DNA of 64,000 nt from JANNSW01 sp031431235 (GCA_031431235.1 JANPDA010000431.1:1-64000), one strand, 5' to 3'. Counted from the stretch's first letter, positions 36,912 through 46,080 are shown. A program made the numbers and translations. Notes: a model not told the origin generated them from the letters alone.

Positions 36912-37034
36912 TCGCTCACGGCGCGATTCGATTGCCATTGCAACCGTTGGCGTCACGGTTCGCGACAAAATGCAGGGTGGCACGTCAGGTCTTGACTGTG
37001 AGGAGGCAGCCCGGGTCTCGGGGCTCCTGCCGCA

Positions 37035-37706
37035 TCAGAATAGGAAGGCTGGCGCTTTCTCGAAGCCTGGGAGCGCTGGAGCTGCCGCGTTGAAGACGGG
37101 CCGGCTGCTCCAGCCCTGTCCGGCGCGCTCGAACAGCATGGCTTGGGCGTGTCGGCTCTCGCCGACCACGGCAACCAGCCGCCCGGACAGCTTCAACTGC
37201 TGCCGGAAGGTGTCGGGCACCTCGGGCACGCAGCCCCCGAAAATGATCACGTCGAAAGGTCCTTCGGCGGCGCAGCCCTCCGCCAGCGGTGCGTCGATCA
37301 CGTTTGCGTTGTCCACAGAAAGATCCGCCAGCGTCTTCCGTGCGCGGTCGGCAAGCCCCTTGTTGCTCTCGGTTGCCACGACCGACATCGCAAGGCGCGC
37401 AATGATCGCCGTCAGATAGCCGCTGCCGCAGCCGACCTCGAGCACCAAATCGTCGGCCGCGATCGCGGCCAACTGCAACAGCTTCGAGATGACGAGTGGC
37501 GATCCCATGCGTCTGGCATCGCGCGACGGCACGGTTGCCTCCATCGGCACGGCCTCGTCGATATAGGCGAGGTCGGCCATGGCCGGCGCGACGAACCGCT
37601 CGCGGGGCACCTCGCGCATCGCGCGCAGGATACGCCGGTCGGTTACATCATTGGGCTGAACCTGGCTCTCGACCATATTGCGGCGCATGCGGGCGAAATC
37701 GATCAT
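37035..37706 (-). CDS. pcm: Protein-L-isoaspartate O-methyltransferase
   Basis: Pcm methylates isoaspartyl residues in aged proteins, starting their repair. It is 223 residues with MVESQVQPNDVTDRRIL near the start, the MGSPLVISKLLQ stretch, SAM motif I LVLEVGCGSGYLTAII and a later VIIFGGCVPEVPD strand. The start at 37706 (MIDFARMRRN) follows GGGAACG; the frame from 37745 adds twelve residues without support. It is the first gene of the pcm-tolC-popZ-valS series, though a 332-bp gap with its own CtrA site separates it from tolC. Confidence 0.92.
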   Translation of the reverse strand: MIDFARMRRNMVESQVQPNDVTDRRILRAMREVPRERFVAPAMADLAYIDEAVPMEATVPSRDARRMGSPLVISKLLQLAAIAADDLVLEVGCGSGYLTAIIARLAMSVVATESNKGLADRARKTLADLSVDNANVIDAPLAEGCAAEGPFDVIIFGGCVPEVPDTFRQQLKLSGRLVAVVGESRHAQAMLFERAGQGWSSRPVFNAAAPALPGFEKAPAFLF

Positions 37707-37805
37707 CGGCTCATCGTTCCCGGTGGCAGGCTGGATTCCCTCCACTCATAGCCGAAGCTGGATGGGGCGCGGAAGTGGCAAGCGACGGGCCCGGCGTCTC
37801 GAGCC

Positions 37806-38648
37806 TCAGTGGGACATGAACACCGGGATCTCGGCTGCGGCAAGGATATGGCTTGTCGCTCCCCCGAAGATCATCTGGCGCAAGCGGCTCTGGGTGTAGG
37901 CGCCTTTGATCAGCAGGTCAGCGCCGGCGGTCATCGCCTCGGCGAGAATGGTCTCGCCAGTGGTGCGCGTGCCGGGCTTGGCGGTGCGCTCTGTGGCCTT
38001 GATCCCGTTGGCGGCCAGCAGGCTCGCGAGCTCGGCGCCACTGGGACCAGGCACGGTTCCGCCTTCCACCGTCAACACCGTCACCTTCTCGGCCCGCTCG
38101 ATCACCGGCATGGCGAGCGCGACGCAGCGGGAGGTCTCGGTGCTGCAATTCCAGGCAATCAGGACGTGCTTGCCCAGCGATCGCGGCGCAGCGGGTGGCG
38201 CAATCAGCAGCGGCCGGCCGCTCTCGAACAGGATTGCCTCGAGCGTGCTGATGCGTGGGCTCGAGCCATCGCCGCGCGGGCGGGCGAAAACGGTGAGGTC
38301 GTAGGCGCGTGCCGTCAGGCCGATCTGGCTCTCGACGAGTGGCTCCTCGCCCTTCCAGCCAAAGCTCGGACGGTCGGACCCGGTCCCGCGCGCGGCAATT
38401 CCCGCGCCGCGCATCGCCCGCTCGAACGTGCCCCGCAACTCGCCGGCCGGCACGGCCTCGCGTACTTCGTAGTGGGGGACCGGAATGCCGCCGAGCGCGC
38501 CCCCGACATAGATGTCCTCGATCAAGGGCCTGGTGGCGACGCCTTCGATCTCCGAGCCGAAGATCCGGGCGAACTGCACAGCCGTTGCGAACACCTGCTC
38601 GATCAGCGCGTGCTTCTCGACCGGTACCAGAATCCGTTTCATCGACAT
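37806..38648 (-). CDS. Universal stress protein, tandem UspA domains
   Basis: This 280-residue protein is made of two UspA domains. The first begins MSMKRILVPVEKHALIEQVF. The second begins KHVLIAWNCSTETSRCVALA and ends DLLIKGAYTQSRLRQMIFGG, a GxxxxSxxR-like nucleotide-binding loop with ATSHILAAAEIPVFM. It is of the E. coli UspE/dimeric type and probably stress-induced. The start at 38648 follows GGAAGGG. No neighbour is co-directional within 99 bases. The 283 bases upstream hold no gene I can support before tRNA-Cys. Confidence 0.9.
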   Translation of the reverse strand: MSMKRILVPVEKHALIEQVFATAVQFARIFGSEIEGVATRPLIEDIYVGGALGGIPVPHYEVREAVPAGELRGTFERAMRGAGIAARGTGSDRPSFGWKGEEPLVESQIGLTARAYDLTVFARPRGDGSSPRISTLEAILFESGRPLLIAPPAAPRSLGKHVLIAWNCSTETSRCVALAMPVIERAEKVTVLTVEGGTVPGPSGAELASLLAANGIKATERTAKPGTRTTGETILAEAMTAGADLLIKGAYTQSRLRQMIFGGATSHILAAAEIPVFMSH

Positions 38649-38931
38649 GGTCTCGCCCTTCCGATCTGTCAGGTTGCAGTGCAGCGAGAGGCCTCTCGTC
38701 CTTCGAGCCGGGAGGGTGCCTGCGAGTCGAGCCAATCTCAAGCGAAAGTGTGAGTGCCGGGTTGTTTTTCTTCGTCCCGGCTCGCTTCGTTGGGGTGGTG
38801 CTCCACATCCGAAGCGTTTGCGTGCGCGGCGGAAGCTTGCTAGGAGATGCCGGTCGGGCCGGCTCACGAAGCCGTTACCCGTGGGCTCGGAGGGGCACCA
38901 CACCTCCATGCCGAAGCACTCGAGAGTTTCA

Positions 38932-39005
38932 GGCCACGTGGCGGAGTGGTTACGCACCGGACTGCAAATCCGTGAATCCCGGTTCGATTCCGGGCGTGGC
39001 CTCCA
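38932..39005 (+). tRNA. tRNA-Cys (GCA), CCA encoded
   Basis: This 74-nt cloverleaf has acceptor stem GGCCACG/CGTGGCC and a D arm with GGCGGAGTGGTTAC. The anticodon loop CTGCAAA places GCA at 38964-38966. The T arm is CCGGTTCGATTCCGG, the discriminator is U, and the CCA is encoded. The U discriminator and GCA anticodon are cysteine identity elements. Confidence 0.97.
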
Positions 39006-39102
39006 CTCATTTTATCCAGTGTTTTCAAGCGTTTGCGCAGCGTGCCCCGGGCGGCACGAGCTGTGCCCGCCCGAAGCTTTGCTCTATCGGCTCACGACGA
39101 CA

Positions 39103-39744
39103 TTACGCCTTTTGATCCTGGTCCTTGGCCGCACGTCGCTGGGCCGTGGTGATCACCGCAGCCGCGCGCGTCCGTCCGTGCGAGAATTTGCGCGAGCTTT
39201 CCGAGGCAGCGGACAAGGCGTAGAGCACCCGAGCGGGGCTGTACTCGAGCGCGTAGTCGCTGTCGACGCCGATCTTGGCGGCCTCGGCGAACGCATCCTG
39301 GTTGGCGCCGAGATAGAGCACGAGCCAGTTCTTCTCCTGCTGGCGCGATTCGAGCAGCGCCTTGATGCTTTCCTTCGAATGCTCGCGGCTCGCGTTCTCG
39401 CGCCCGTCGGTCAGGATCACGAGGCTGGCGACCTCGTTGCCGGCAAGCTTCACGCCGTCGATGTGGGCGACCGTCTTGGCGATCGCATCGTAGAGCGGCG
39501 TGCCGCCGCGCGGCACATAGGTTTCCCGGGTGAGCGCGGGGATGATATGAACCGACTGGGAATCGTGATGGAGGTCGATGCCTTGCGTATCGAACTGGGT
39601 GAGCGACAGACGCGTCAACGTCGCGTCGTGGATCTGCAGCGAGCGGACATAGGTGTTGAATGCCGCTATGGTTGTGTCGCGGCAAGTCTCCATGGAACCG
39701 GAACGATCGAGCAGAACATGAACGTAGAGACGGTTCTCGGTCAT
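39103..39744 (-). CDS. Cytoplasmic VWA-domain protein
   Basis: This 213-residue protein consists mainly of a von Willebrand factor A domain. The MIDAS motif is complete: DRSGSM near residue 13, a Thr in GGTPLYDAIA and an Asp in VILTDGRENAS. The last 40 residues are Arg/Ala-rich (SRKFSHGRTRAAAVITTAQR). There is no signal peptide or membrane helix. Such stand-alone VWA proteins often work with a MoxR-type ATPase, or in tellurite/stress loci, but none of these is adjacent. The start at 39744 follows GAGGAA. It is divergent from the oligopeptidase gene. Confidence 0.85.
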   Translation of the reverse strand: MTENRLYVHVLLDRSGSMETCRDTTIAAFNTYVRSLQIHDATLTRLSLTQFDTQGIDLHHDSQSVHIIPALTRETYVPRGGTPLYDAIAKTVAHIDGVKLAGNEVASLVILTDGRENASREHSKESIKALLESRQQEKNWLVLYLGANQDAFAEAAKIGVDSDYALEYSPARVLYALSAASESSRKFSHGRTRAAAVITTAQRRAAKDQDQKA

Positions 39745-39839
39745 AATTCCTCGCAAGTTAGAAGGGTTGACTGCCCCCGCTGACGAGCAATTGTAGCACA
39801 TCCACACGTTTTCACGGAAATGTTATCAGGGCGATCCTT

Positions 39840-41945
39840 ATGAGCAAGAACGTCATTACTGCAGCCCGGCGCGGCCCGATCGCCAAGCGGGTGGCCCATC
39901 TCGCGCGTTATCACGGAATTGAGCTTTCCGATGACTATGCATGGCTGAAGGCGCCCAATTGGCAGGAGGTCATGCGCTCGCCGGAGCTGCTCCCAGCCGA
40001 CATCCGCGCCCAGCTCGAAGCCGAGAACGCCCATACCGCGCTCGTGCTCGAGGAAACCGAGGCGCTGCAGGCGTCGCTGTTTGCCGAGCTGAAGGGGCGC
40101 ATCAAGCAGGACGATTCGAGCGTTCCCTCCCCGGACGGCTCGTTCGCCTACTACACCAGCCACGTCACCGGCGGAGAATACCCCCGCGTCTGCCGGCAGC
40201 CCCGGGCTGGGGGACCCCAAGAGGTGCTGCTCGATGGCAACCTGATGGCCGAGGGGCTCGCCTATTTCCAGCTCGGCCACACCGAGCACAGCCCCGATCA
40301 CCTCCTCCTCGCCTATACCGTCGACGACAAGGGATCGGAGTTCTACACGGCTCGCGTGCGCGACCTCGCGACCGGCCGCGATCTCCCCGACGTCGTCACG
40401 GAGACGGCCGGCCGCGTCGTCTGGGCGTCCGACAACCGCACGCTGTTCTACGTGAAGCTCGACGCCAATCACCGGCCCTTCGCCGTCTACCGCCATCGCC
40501 TGGGGACGGACGCCACCGGCGACGCCCTCGTCTATCAGGAGAGCGATCCGGGCTTCTTCGTCTCGATCGGGGCGACCCAGAGCCGGCGTTTCATCGTGAT
40601 CTCGTCCCATACGCACGAGACGACGGAGTTTCATCTGATCGATGCGGCTGCGCCCGAGACCGCGACGCGCCTCGTCGAAGCACGTGCCGAAGGTCACGAA
40701 TACTCGGTCGACGACTGGGGCGACCGGCTGCTGATCCTGACGAACGCCGACGGTGCCGTCGATTTCAAGCTGATGCAGGCTTCTCCCGCCAAGCCGGGCC
40801 GTGCCCATTGGTGCGAGCTCGAGCCGCATCGGCCCGGCCGGCTCATCCTCTCGGTCGAGCCTCTGGCCGGCCACCTGGTCAGGCTGGAGCGCGAGGATGG
40901 CCTGCCGCGCATCGCCATTCGCCGCAAAGAGGACGGCGCCGAGCATACGATCAGCTTCCCGGAGGAAGCCTATTCGCTCGGCATCATGGCGGGCTACGAG
41001 TTCGACACAAGGACATTGCGGTTCACCTATTCATCCATGACGACGCCATCCGAGGTGATCGACTACGACTTGGAGAGCCGGGCGCGGACGCTGCGCAAGC
41101 GCCAGGAGGTGCCGAGCGGGCACAATCCCGCGGACTACGTCACGCGGCGCGTGCAGGCGCCTGCCCATGACGGCGAGCTTGTGCCGGTTTCCATTCTCTA
41201 CCGCAAGGAAACCAAGCTCGACGGCTCGGCGCCGCTCCTCCTCTATGGCTATGGCTCCTACGGCATCGCGATGCCGGCAAGCTTCTCGACGGCGCGGCTC
41301 AGCCTCGTTGATCGCGGCTTCGTCTACGCGATCGCCCACATCCGCGGCGGCAAGGACAAGGGCTATGGCTGGTACACGGAAGGAAAGCGCGAGAAGAAGA
41401 CGAACACGTTCAGGGATTTCATCGCGGCAGCTGAGCATCTGGCGGCCGAGCGCTTCACTTCACGCGGCGGCATCATCGCGCATGGCGGCTCGGCGGGCGG
41501 AATGCTGATGGGCGCCATCGCCAACATGGCGCCCGACCTGTTTGCCGGCATCATCGCGGAAGTTCCCTTCGTCGACGTGCTCGCGACCATGCTCGATGAT
41601 ACGCTCCCGCTCACCCCGCCCGAGTGGCCCGAATGGGGCAATCCGATCGCCAGTGCCGCCGATTTCGCGACGATCCGCGCCTATTCGCCCTACGACAACG
41701 TCGAGGCCAAGCCCTATCCGGCGATCCTCGCCATGGCGGGCCTCACCGACCCGCGCGTCACCTATTGGGAGCCGGCGAAGTGGGTGGCCAAGTTGCGTGC
41801 GATGAAGACGGATTCCAATCCACTCCTGCTGAAGACCAACATGGGAGCCGGTCACGGCGGCGCCTCCGGCCGCTTCGAGCATCTGAAGGAGGTGGCGCTC
41901 GCCTACGCGTTCGCGCTGCTGTTGACCGGGCGGGCGGCGGGCTGA
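39840..41945 (+). CDS. ptrB: Oligopeptidase B (S9A prolyl-oligopeptidase family)
   Basis: This serine peptidase of 701 residues cleaves short peptides after basic residues. An N-terminal seven-bladed propeller is followed by the alpha/beta-hydrolase catalytic domain. The nucleophile is in AHGGSAGGMLMGA (Ser near residue 550), the acid in AGLTDPRVTYWEPAKW, and the His in GAGHGGASGRF. These strings are typical of oligopeptidase B rather than of prolyl oligopeptidase. No signal peptide is present, so it is cytoplasmic. The start ATG at 39840 gives MSKNVITAARRGPIAKRVAH. Confidence 0.93.
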   Translation: MSKNVITAARRGPIAKRVAHLARYHGIELSDDYAWLKAPNWQEVMRSPELLPADIRAQLEAENAHTALVLEETEALQASLFAELKGRIKQDDSSVPSPDGSFAYYTSHVTGGEYPRVCRQPRAGGPQEVLLDGNLMAEGLAYFQLGHTEHSPDHLLLAYTVDDKGSEFYTARVRDLATGRDLPDVVTETAGRVVWASDNRTLFYVKLDANHRPFAVYRHRLGTDATGDALVYQESDPGFFVSIGATQSRRFIVISSHTHETTEFHLIDAAAPETATRLVEARAEGHEYSVDDWGDRLLILTNADGAVDFKLMQASPAKPGRAHWCELEPHRPGRLILSVEPLAGHLVRLEREDGLPRIAIRRKEDGAEHTISFPEEAYSLGIMAGYEFDTRTLRFTYSSMTTPSEVIDYDLESRARTLRKRQEVPSGHNPADYVTRRVQAPAHDGELVPVSILYRKETKLDGSAPLLLYGYGSYGIAMPASFSTARLSLVDRGFVYAIAHIRGGKDKGYGWYTEGKREKKTNTFRDFIAAAEHLAAERFTSRGGIIAHGGSAGGMLMGAIANMAPDLFAGIIAEVPFVDVLATMLDDTLPLTPPEWPEWGNPIASAADFATIRAYSPYDNVEAKPYPAILAMAGLTDPRVTYWEPAKWVAKLRAMKTDSNPLLLKTNMGAGHGGASGRFEHLKEVALAYAFALLLTGRAAG

Positions 41946-42019
41946 TCGGCGACGGGGCTGGCAGCGGCGGCACAAATGCATCATAGTCGCTGGCCTGCGA
42001 ACCAGATGTGCTGCCCAGA

Positions 42020-42919
42020 ATGTCCGCGTCCCCGTCTTCACCGACCAGCCTCAAAGACCTGATCGGCTGGCTGACACGCAGCTACCGCGAGCTGTCGCCC
42101 AAGCTGCAGACCGCGGCGCGCCACGTGCTCGACCGGCCAGAGGACGTGGCAATTAAATCCATGCGCAGCCTCGCGAGCGACGCGGGCGTACCGCCATCGA
42201 CCATGGTGCGGCTCGCCAAGGCCGCCGGTTTCGAAAGTTATGACGGCTTCCGCAACGTGTTTCAGCAGGCGGTCCGATCGGCCGGAACCGATCTGGTTAC
42301 CCGGGCGGAGTGGCTGCAGCGCCTGCCGGAAGGCGGCCGCGCCGCCCAGGTGCTGGGCGGTATGGCTGGCGCGATCCTCGCCAATATCGAGCATGCGTTT
42401 CGCGGCAACGATCTGGCGACATTGAAGGAAGCCGCCGATACGTTGCGCAAGGCGAGGCGGGTTTTTGCGGTGGGCGTCGGCGGCATGCACGCGCTCGCGG
42501 CCTATCTGCACTACGTCGCCCGGATGGCGCTGCCTGATGTCCGGCTGGCCGAGCCGGCGATGGCGAGCATGATCGACGAGCTGACCGACGTCGAGCCCTC
42601 GGATGTGATCGTGTTGCTGTCGGTCGAGCCCTATGCCACGGAAACGGTGCGGGTGGCGGAGTTCGTGGTCCGGCGCAAGGCCCGTCTCGTCGCCATCACC
42701 GACAGCCGGGCTTCCCCGATTGCGCCGTTGGCCTCGACGCTCCTGCTGGCGCCGACAGCGACGCCTCAGTTCTTTCCCTCGCAGGCGGCCGTGATCGCGC
42801 TGATCGAGACACTGATTGCCCTGATCGTGTCGCACGGCGACAAGCACGTGCTCGAGCGCATCGAGCGGGCCGACCGTCACCGGCGCGAGTCGGGCATGTA
42901 CTGGCCGCGCAAGAGCTGA
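42020..42919 (+). CDS. RpiR/MurR-family transcriptional regulator
   Basis: This is a 299-residue regulator with an N-terminal RpiR helix-turn-helix (SMRSLASDAGVPPSTMVRLA and GFESYDGFRN) and a C-terminal SIS sugar-phosphate-binding domain (VFAVGVGGMHALAAYLHYVA; SDVIVLLSVEPYATETV). It is likely to sense a phosphosugar or similar metabolite. The start at 42020 (MSASPSS) is preferred to GTG at 42008. No sugar-catabolic gene is adjacent, so its regulon lies elsewhere. Confidence 0.88.
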   Translation: MSASPSSPTSLKDLIGWLTRSYRELSPKLQTAARHVLDRPEDVAIKSMRSLASDAGVPPSTMVRLAKAAGFESYDGFRNVFQQAVRSAGTDLVTRAEWLQRLPEGGRAAQVLGGMAGAILANIEHAFRGNDLATLKEAADTLRKARRVFAVGVGGMHALAAYLHYVARMALPDVRLAEPAMASMIDELTDVEPSDVIVLLSVEPYATETVRVAEFVVRRKARLVAITDSRASPIAPLASTLLLAPTATPQFFPSQAAVIALIETLIALIVSHGDKHVLERIERADRHRRESGMYWPRKS

Positions 42920-43012
42920 CCTGCACGGCAGTCTTGCCGTCGACGATAACGAGTCGGTAGGGATGTTTGTGCGCAGCAAATTAACGAATGATCGTTAGCA
43001 TTGGATCGAAAT

Positions 43013-43417
43013 ATGGGTCTGAACTTGGTCCTGGTCGCAGCTTGCGCGCTGGTGGATGCCGATGGTCGAGTGCTGCTGGCGAAACGTCCTGCGGGTCGTT
43101 CGATGGCAGGCCTCTGGGAGTTTCCCGGCGGCAAGGTCGAGGCGGGTGAGGCACCCGAGGAAGCTCTGATCCGGGAGCTCCGCGAGGAGCTCGGGATCGA
43201 GGTTCCGGCGCGGTGTCTCTCGCCTTTCACCTTCGCTAGCCACCGCTACGACGGTTTCCATCTGCTGATGCCGCTCTACGTCTGCCGCAACTGGCAGGGA
43301 GAGGCGGAAGCAAGGGAAGGCCAGGAGCTGGCCTGGGTCAGGGCCAACCGGATGGGCGACTATCAGATGCCACCGGCCGACGAGCCCTTGCGGGCGATGC
43401 TGCGGGACCTGTTGTAG
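43013..43417 (+). CDS. mutT: 8-oxo-dGTP diphosphatase (MutT, Nudix)
   Basis: MutT sanitises the nucleotide pool by hydrolysing 8-oxo-dGTP. It is 134 residues with the full Nudix box GGKVEAGEAPEEALIRELRE followed by ELGI (pattern GX5EX7REUXEEXGU) and the LAKRPAGRSMAGLWEFPGG lead-in typical of MutT. The start is ATG 43013, with TTG 43001 also open. The Flp pilin gene begins 18 bases after its stop. Confidence 0.93.
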   Translation: MGLNLVLVAACALVDADGRVLLAKRPAGRSMAGLWEFPGGKVEAGEAPEEALIRELREELGIEVPARCLSPFTFASHRYDGFHLLMPLYVCRNWQGEAEAREGQELAWVRANRMGDYQMPPADEPLRAMLRDLL

Positions 43418-43435
43418 GGACGTGAGGAGAGCGCG

Positions 43436-43675
43436 GTGGCCACAAGCAGCAAGACGAAGCGAGCGGCGCCTGCCACGCTCGCGGCTGCCAGCAAGGCCAC
43501 GCCGGTGACAGCGCGCTTCGCCAGCTGCACCTCGGGCGCAACCTCGGTCGAGTACGGGCTGATCGCTGCCATCGTGTTCCTCGGCATCATCGCCTCGGTC
43601 TCGTCGCTGAAGCAGCCGTTGAACGACATCTTCGAAAGCGTCACGATCAATTTTCAGGCGATCCTGGGCTCTTGA
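43436..43675 (+). CDS. Flp/Fap-type (type IVb) pilin
   Basis: This 79-residue prepilin has a 34-residue basic leader, then the processing site SG|ATSVEYGLIAAIVFLG. Cleavage after Gly34 places Glu39 at mature position 5, the hallmark of Flp pilins cut by a Tad prepilin peptidase. One hydrophobic helix follows and then a short tail. The start is GTG 43436 behind GAGGAGA. No tad/cpa assembly genes are in the window, so it is either an extra pilin of a distant tad locus or an isolated copy. Its 3' end overlaps the convergent methyltransferase gene by 29 bp. Confidence 0.88.
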   Translation: MATSSKTKRAAPATLAAASKATPVTARFASCTSGATSVEYGLIAAIVFLGIIASVSSLKQPLNDIFESVTINFQAILGS

Positions 43676-44567
43676 TCGGGCGGGCGGATCGCTCCCTCGT
43701 CCCGAGCGCGTCGGCGAGCCTGGCTGCGGCGCTGCCGGGCTTCAGCGGCTTCTGCTGGTCTGGATGGGGCGCCCAACCGGTCAAGGTCACGATCTCGAAG
43801 GTCGCGCGCACGCGGCCGCTTTCGGCGGGAAAGCGCTCGGCGTAGATTTCGACGGCCCTTGCGAGCGTGCCACGGCGCAACGGGCGCCGGCTGCGCTCGG
43901 TGAGCGCATTGCCCCCACCCATGCCACGCAGATCGTCGATCAGGCCGAGCAGCGAGGAATAGGTCACAGTCAGGGTTTCGCTGTCGGCGACCGGCAGCGC
44001 AAAGCCCGCGCGCTGGAGGAGTTGCCCCAGCTCGCGGACGTCGGCGAAGGGGGCCACCCGCAAGCCCGCGCCGCCTGTCGTCTCCGCTTCGGCCGCGGCC
44101 AGCGCCTCGCGCAACTCGCAGAGCGTGCGTCCGCCCAGCAGGCTTGCGAGGAAGAGTCCATCGGGACGGAGCGCGCGCCTGGCTTGCACCAGAGTGCCCG
44201 GCAGGTCGTTGACGAGCTGGAGGGCGAGCGCGGAGACGATCAGGTCGATCGAGCCTTCGCGGAACGGTAAGACCTCCTCGTCGGCAACCAGCACCAGGTG
44301 GTTGCCCCGGTCGCCGTGCGCGATCGCCGGCACCGCCCCGATGACGGCGCCCACCGATCCCCCGCGCTCGAGGTGCAACGCGAGTTGCCCGCTTCGCGAG
44401 CCGAGATCGACGGCGAGGGCGAAGCTCCGCCGCACCGCCGCCAGCCGCTCGGCAAGGTCGCTCGCCACATGCTCGAGCAGGAACCCATGCGATGCGAGCC
44501 CACGCGCCGCACGGGCGAAACGCCAGCGTACCAGCGTCCGGTCGAAGATCTGCGGCGCTGTGGACAT
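43647..44567 (-). CDS. SAM-dependent methyltransferase-fold protein (NDUFAF5/BioC-like)
   Basis: This 306-residue protein begins MSTAPQIFDRTLVRWRFARA, the FDRxLVRxRRxRA opening typical of alphaproteobacterial NDUFAF5 homologues. It has a class I methyltransferase core (ALAVDLGSRSGQLALHL; DLIVSALALQLVNDLPGTLV). In mitochondria NDUFAF5 hydroxylates an arginine of a complex I subunit; whether this protein does so is inference. BioC is the alternative but usually lacks this N-terminus. It ends inside the convergent flp gene, and the aminotransferase ends seven bases upstream of its start region. Confidence 0.82.
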   Translation of the reverse strand: MSTAPQIFDRTLVRWRFARAARGLASHGFLLEHVASDLAERLAAVRRSFALAVDLGSRSGQLALHLERGGSVGAVIGAVPAIAHGDRGNHLVLVADEEVLPFREGSIDLIVSALALQLVNDLPGTLVQARRALRPDGLFLASLLGGRTLCELREALAAAEAETTGGAGLRVAPFADVRELGQLLQRAGFALPVADSETLTVTYSSLLGLIDDLRGMGGGNALTERSRRPLRRGTLARAVEIYAERFPAESGRVRATFEIVTLTGWAPHPDQQKPLKPGSAAARLADALGTRERSARPIKSPGSPEN

Positions 44568-44574
44568 CGGGAGC

Positions 44575-45984
44575 TCAGGCGATCCCTTCTGCCTTCAGAT
44601 CATCGAGGGTCGCGACGATGCCCGCCCGCAACATGGCGACCAGATCGTCGATCTGCTCGCGGGTGAGGACGAGCGGCGGGGAGATCACGTTGAGCGGCCC
44701 GATCGGTCGGACGATGAGGCCGAGCCGCTCGCAATGGTCCGAGATGCGCTTGCCGATGTTGACCTTGTCGGGGAAGTGCTTGCCGGTTTGCGGATCGGCG
44801 ACGTTCTCGACGCACATCATGAAATGGCTGCCGCGCACATCGCCGACGATCGGCAGGTCGTGCAGCTCGTGCAGCTTCTCCTCCAGATAGGGCCCCACGC
44901 GGCGCACGTGCCCGCACAGGTCCTCGCGCTCGATCAGGGCGATGTTGGCGTTGGCGGCCGCGCACGCGACCGGGTGCCCGGAGTAGGTGAAGCCCATGGA
45001 GAGCCAGCCGTCGGGATCAGGCGAGGAGATGACGTCGTAGATCTCGTCGGAGAAAATTGCTGCGCCGAGCGGCTGATAACCAGACGTCAGCCCTTTGGCG
45101 CAGACGATGATGTCGGGCTCGATGCCGAACACGTCCTTGGACGCGAACCAGTGGCCGAGCCGGCCGAAGCCCGTCACCACCTCGTCGGACAGATAGAGGA
45201 TATCGTGCTGGCGGCAGAGCTCGCGGGTGCGCTGGTGGTAGCCGGCTGGCGGTACGATGACGCCGCCTGCGCCCAGGATCGGCTCGGCGAGGAACATGCC
45301 GATGTTGCCGGCGCCGATCTCCCCGATCATGGCGTCGAGCTCCTCCACCAGCCAGTCGCAGAACCGATCCTCGGCGACGCCGGGCGGGCGCCGGTAGGAG
45401 TTGGGCGAGGAGACGTGGTGGATGAAGGACGTCGGATAGTCGAAATGGGGTGAACGGTCGCCCGGCTTGCCCGAGATGGCGCTCGTGAGGTAGGTGGCGC
45501 CGTGGTAGGAATCGTTGCGAGTGAGGATGTGCTTCTTCGACCGCTTGCCGCGCCGGTTCTGGTAGTATTGCATCAGGCGGACGGCGAGATCGTTGGCGGT
45601 CGAGCCGCCGCAAGTGAAGATCACATGATTGAGGCTGCCGGGTGCCAGCTCCGCGAGCTTGGCGGCCAGCTCGGATGCCGGCACGTTCGTCGTATCGACG
45701 AATGAGTTGAAGAAGGCGAGCCGGCGCGCCTGATTGGCGATCGCTTCCACGATTTCCTCGCGGCCATATCCCGCATTCACACACCAGAGCCCGGCGATGC
45801 CGTCGAGATAGCGCTTGCCGGCGGCGTCGTAGACATAGGCGCCCTCGCTCGCCGACATGACGAGCGAGCCGTCCTGCTTGAAGCTGTCGAAATGCGTCCA
45901 GGGATGGACGAAGTGATCCTTGTCCTTCTGCCAGATGTCCTTGGCCTGGTTGTGGTCGAGGATTGCAGGCTCATGGAGCGCCAT
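44575..45984 (-). CDS. Class III PLP-dependent aminotransferase
   Basis: This is a 469-residue omega-type aminotransferase (pyruvate or 2-oxoglutarate dependent). Conserved elements include AGLWCVNAGYGREEIVEAIA, the phosphate-binding CGGSTANDL, EPILGAGGVIVPP, YLSDEVVTGFGRLG (the PLP-pyridine Asp) and the Schiff-base lysine in IVCAKGLTSGYQPLGA. It is similar to putrescine/beta-alanine/taurine-type enzymes; the exact amine donor is not resolved. The start at 45984 (MALHEPAILDHNQAK) follows AAGGA. It lies downstream of ccmB on the same strand, 96 bases away. Confidence 0.9.
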   Translation of the reverse strand: MALHEPAILDHNQAKDIWQKDKDHFVHPWTHFDSFKQDGSLVMSASEGAYVYDAAGKRYLDGIAGLWCVNAGYGREEIVEAIANQARRLAFFNSFVDTTNVPASELAAKLAELAPGSLNHVIFTCGGSTANDLAVRLMQYYQNRRGKRSKKHILTRNDSYHGATYLTSAISGKPGDRSPHFDYPTSFIHHVSSPNSYRRPPGVAEDRFCDWLVEELDAMIGEIGAGNIGMFLAEPILGAGGVIVPPAGYHQRTRELCRQHDILYLSDEVVTGFGRLGHWFASKDVFGIEPDIIVCAKGLTSGYQPLGAAIFSDEIYDVISSPDPDGWLSMGFTYSGHPVACAAANANIALIEREDLCGHVRRVGPYLEEKLHELHDLPIVGDVRGSHFMMCVENVADPQTGKHFPDKVNIGKRISDHCERLGLIVRPIGPLNVISPPLVLTREQIDDLVAMLRAGIVATLDDLKAEGIA

Positions 45985-46080
45985 GGATCGGATCCTTGGA
46001 GGTCGGGCGACCTGGTCGCTGTGCCGGTCCTGCCCTCGAGCGCAGTGAAGCATCACCCGGCGCTGCAGGCAACCGCGGGG

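Noticed and set aside
38512..39783. Plus-strand frame reading through tRNA-Cys
   Set aside because: It overlaps a clear tRNA and the antisense of two minus-strand genes; no start site or domain supports it.
42980..42998. TTAAC...GTTAG inverted repeat before mutT as a CtrA site
   Set aside because: The half-site spacing is 8 rather than 7 and the second half is not TTAA, so it does not meet the consensus.
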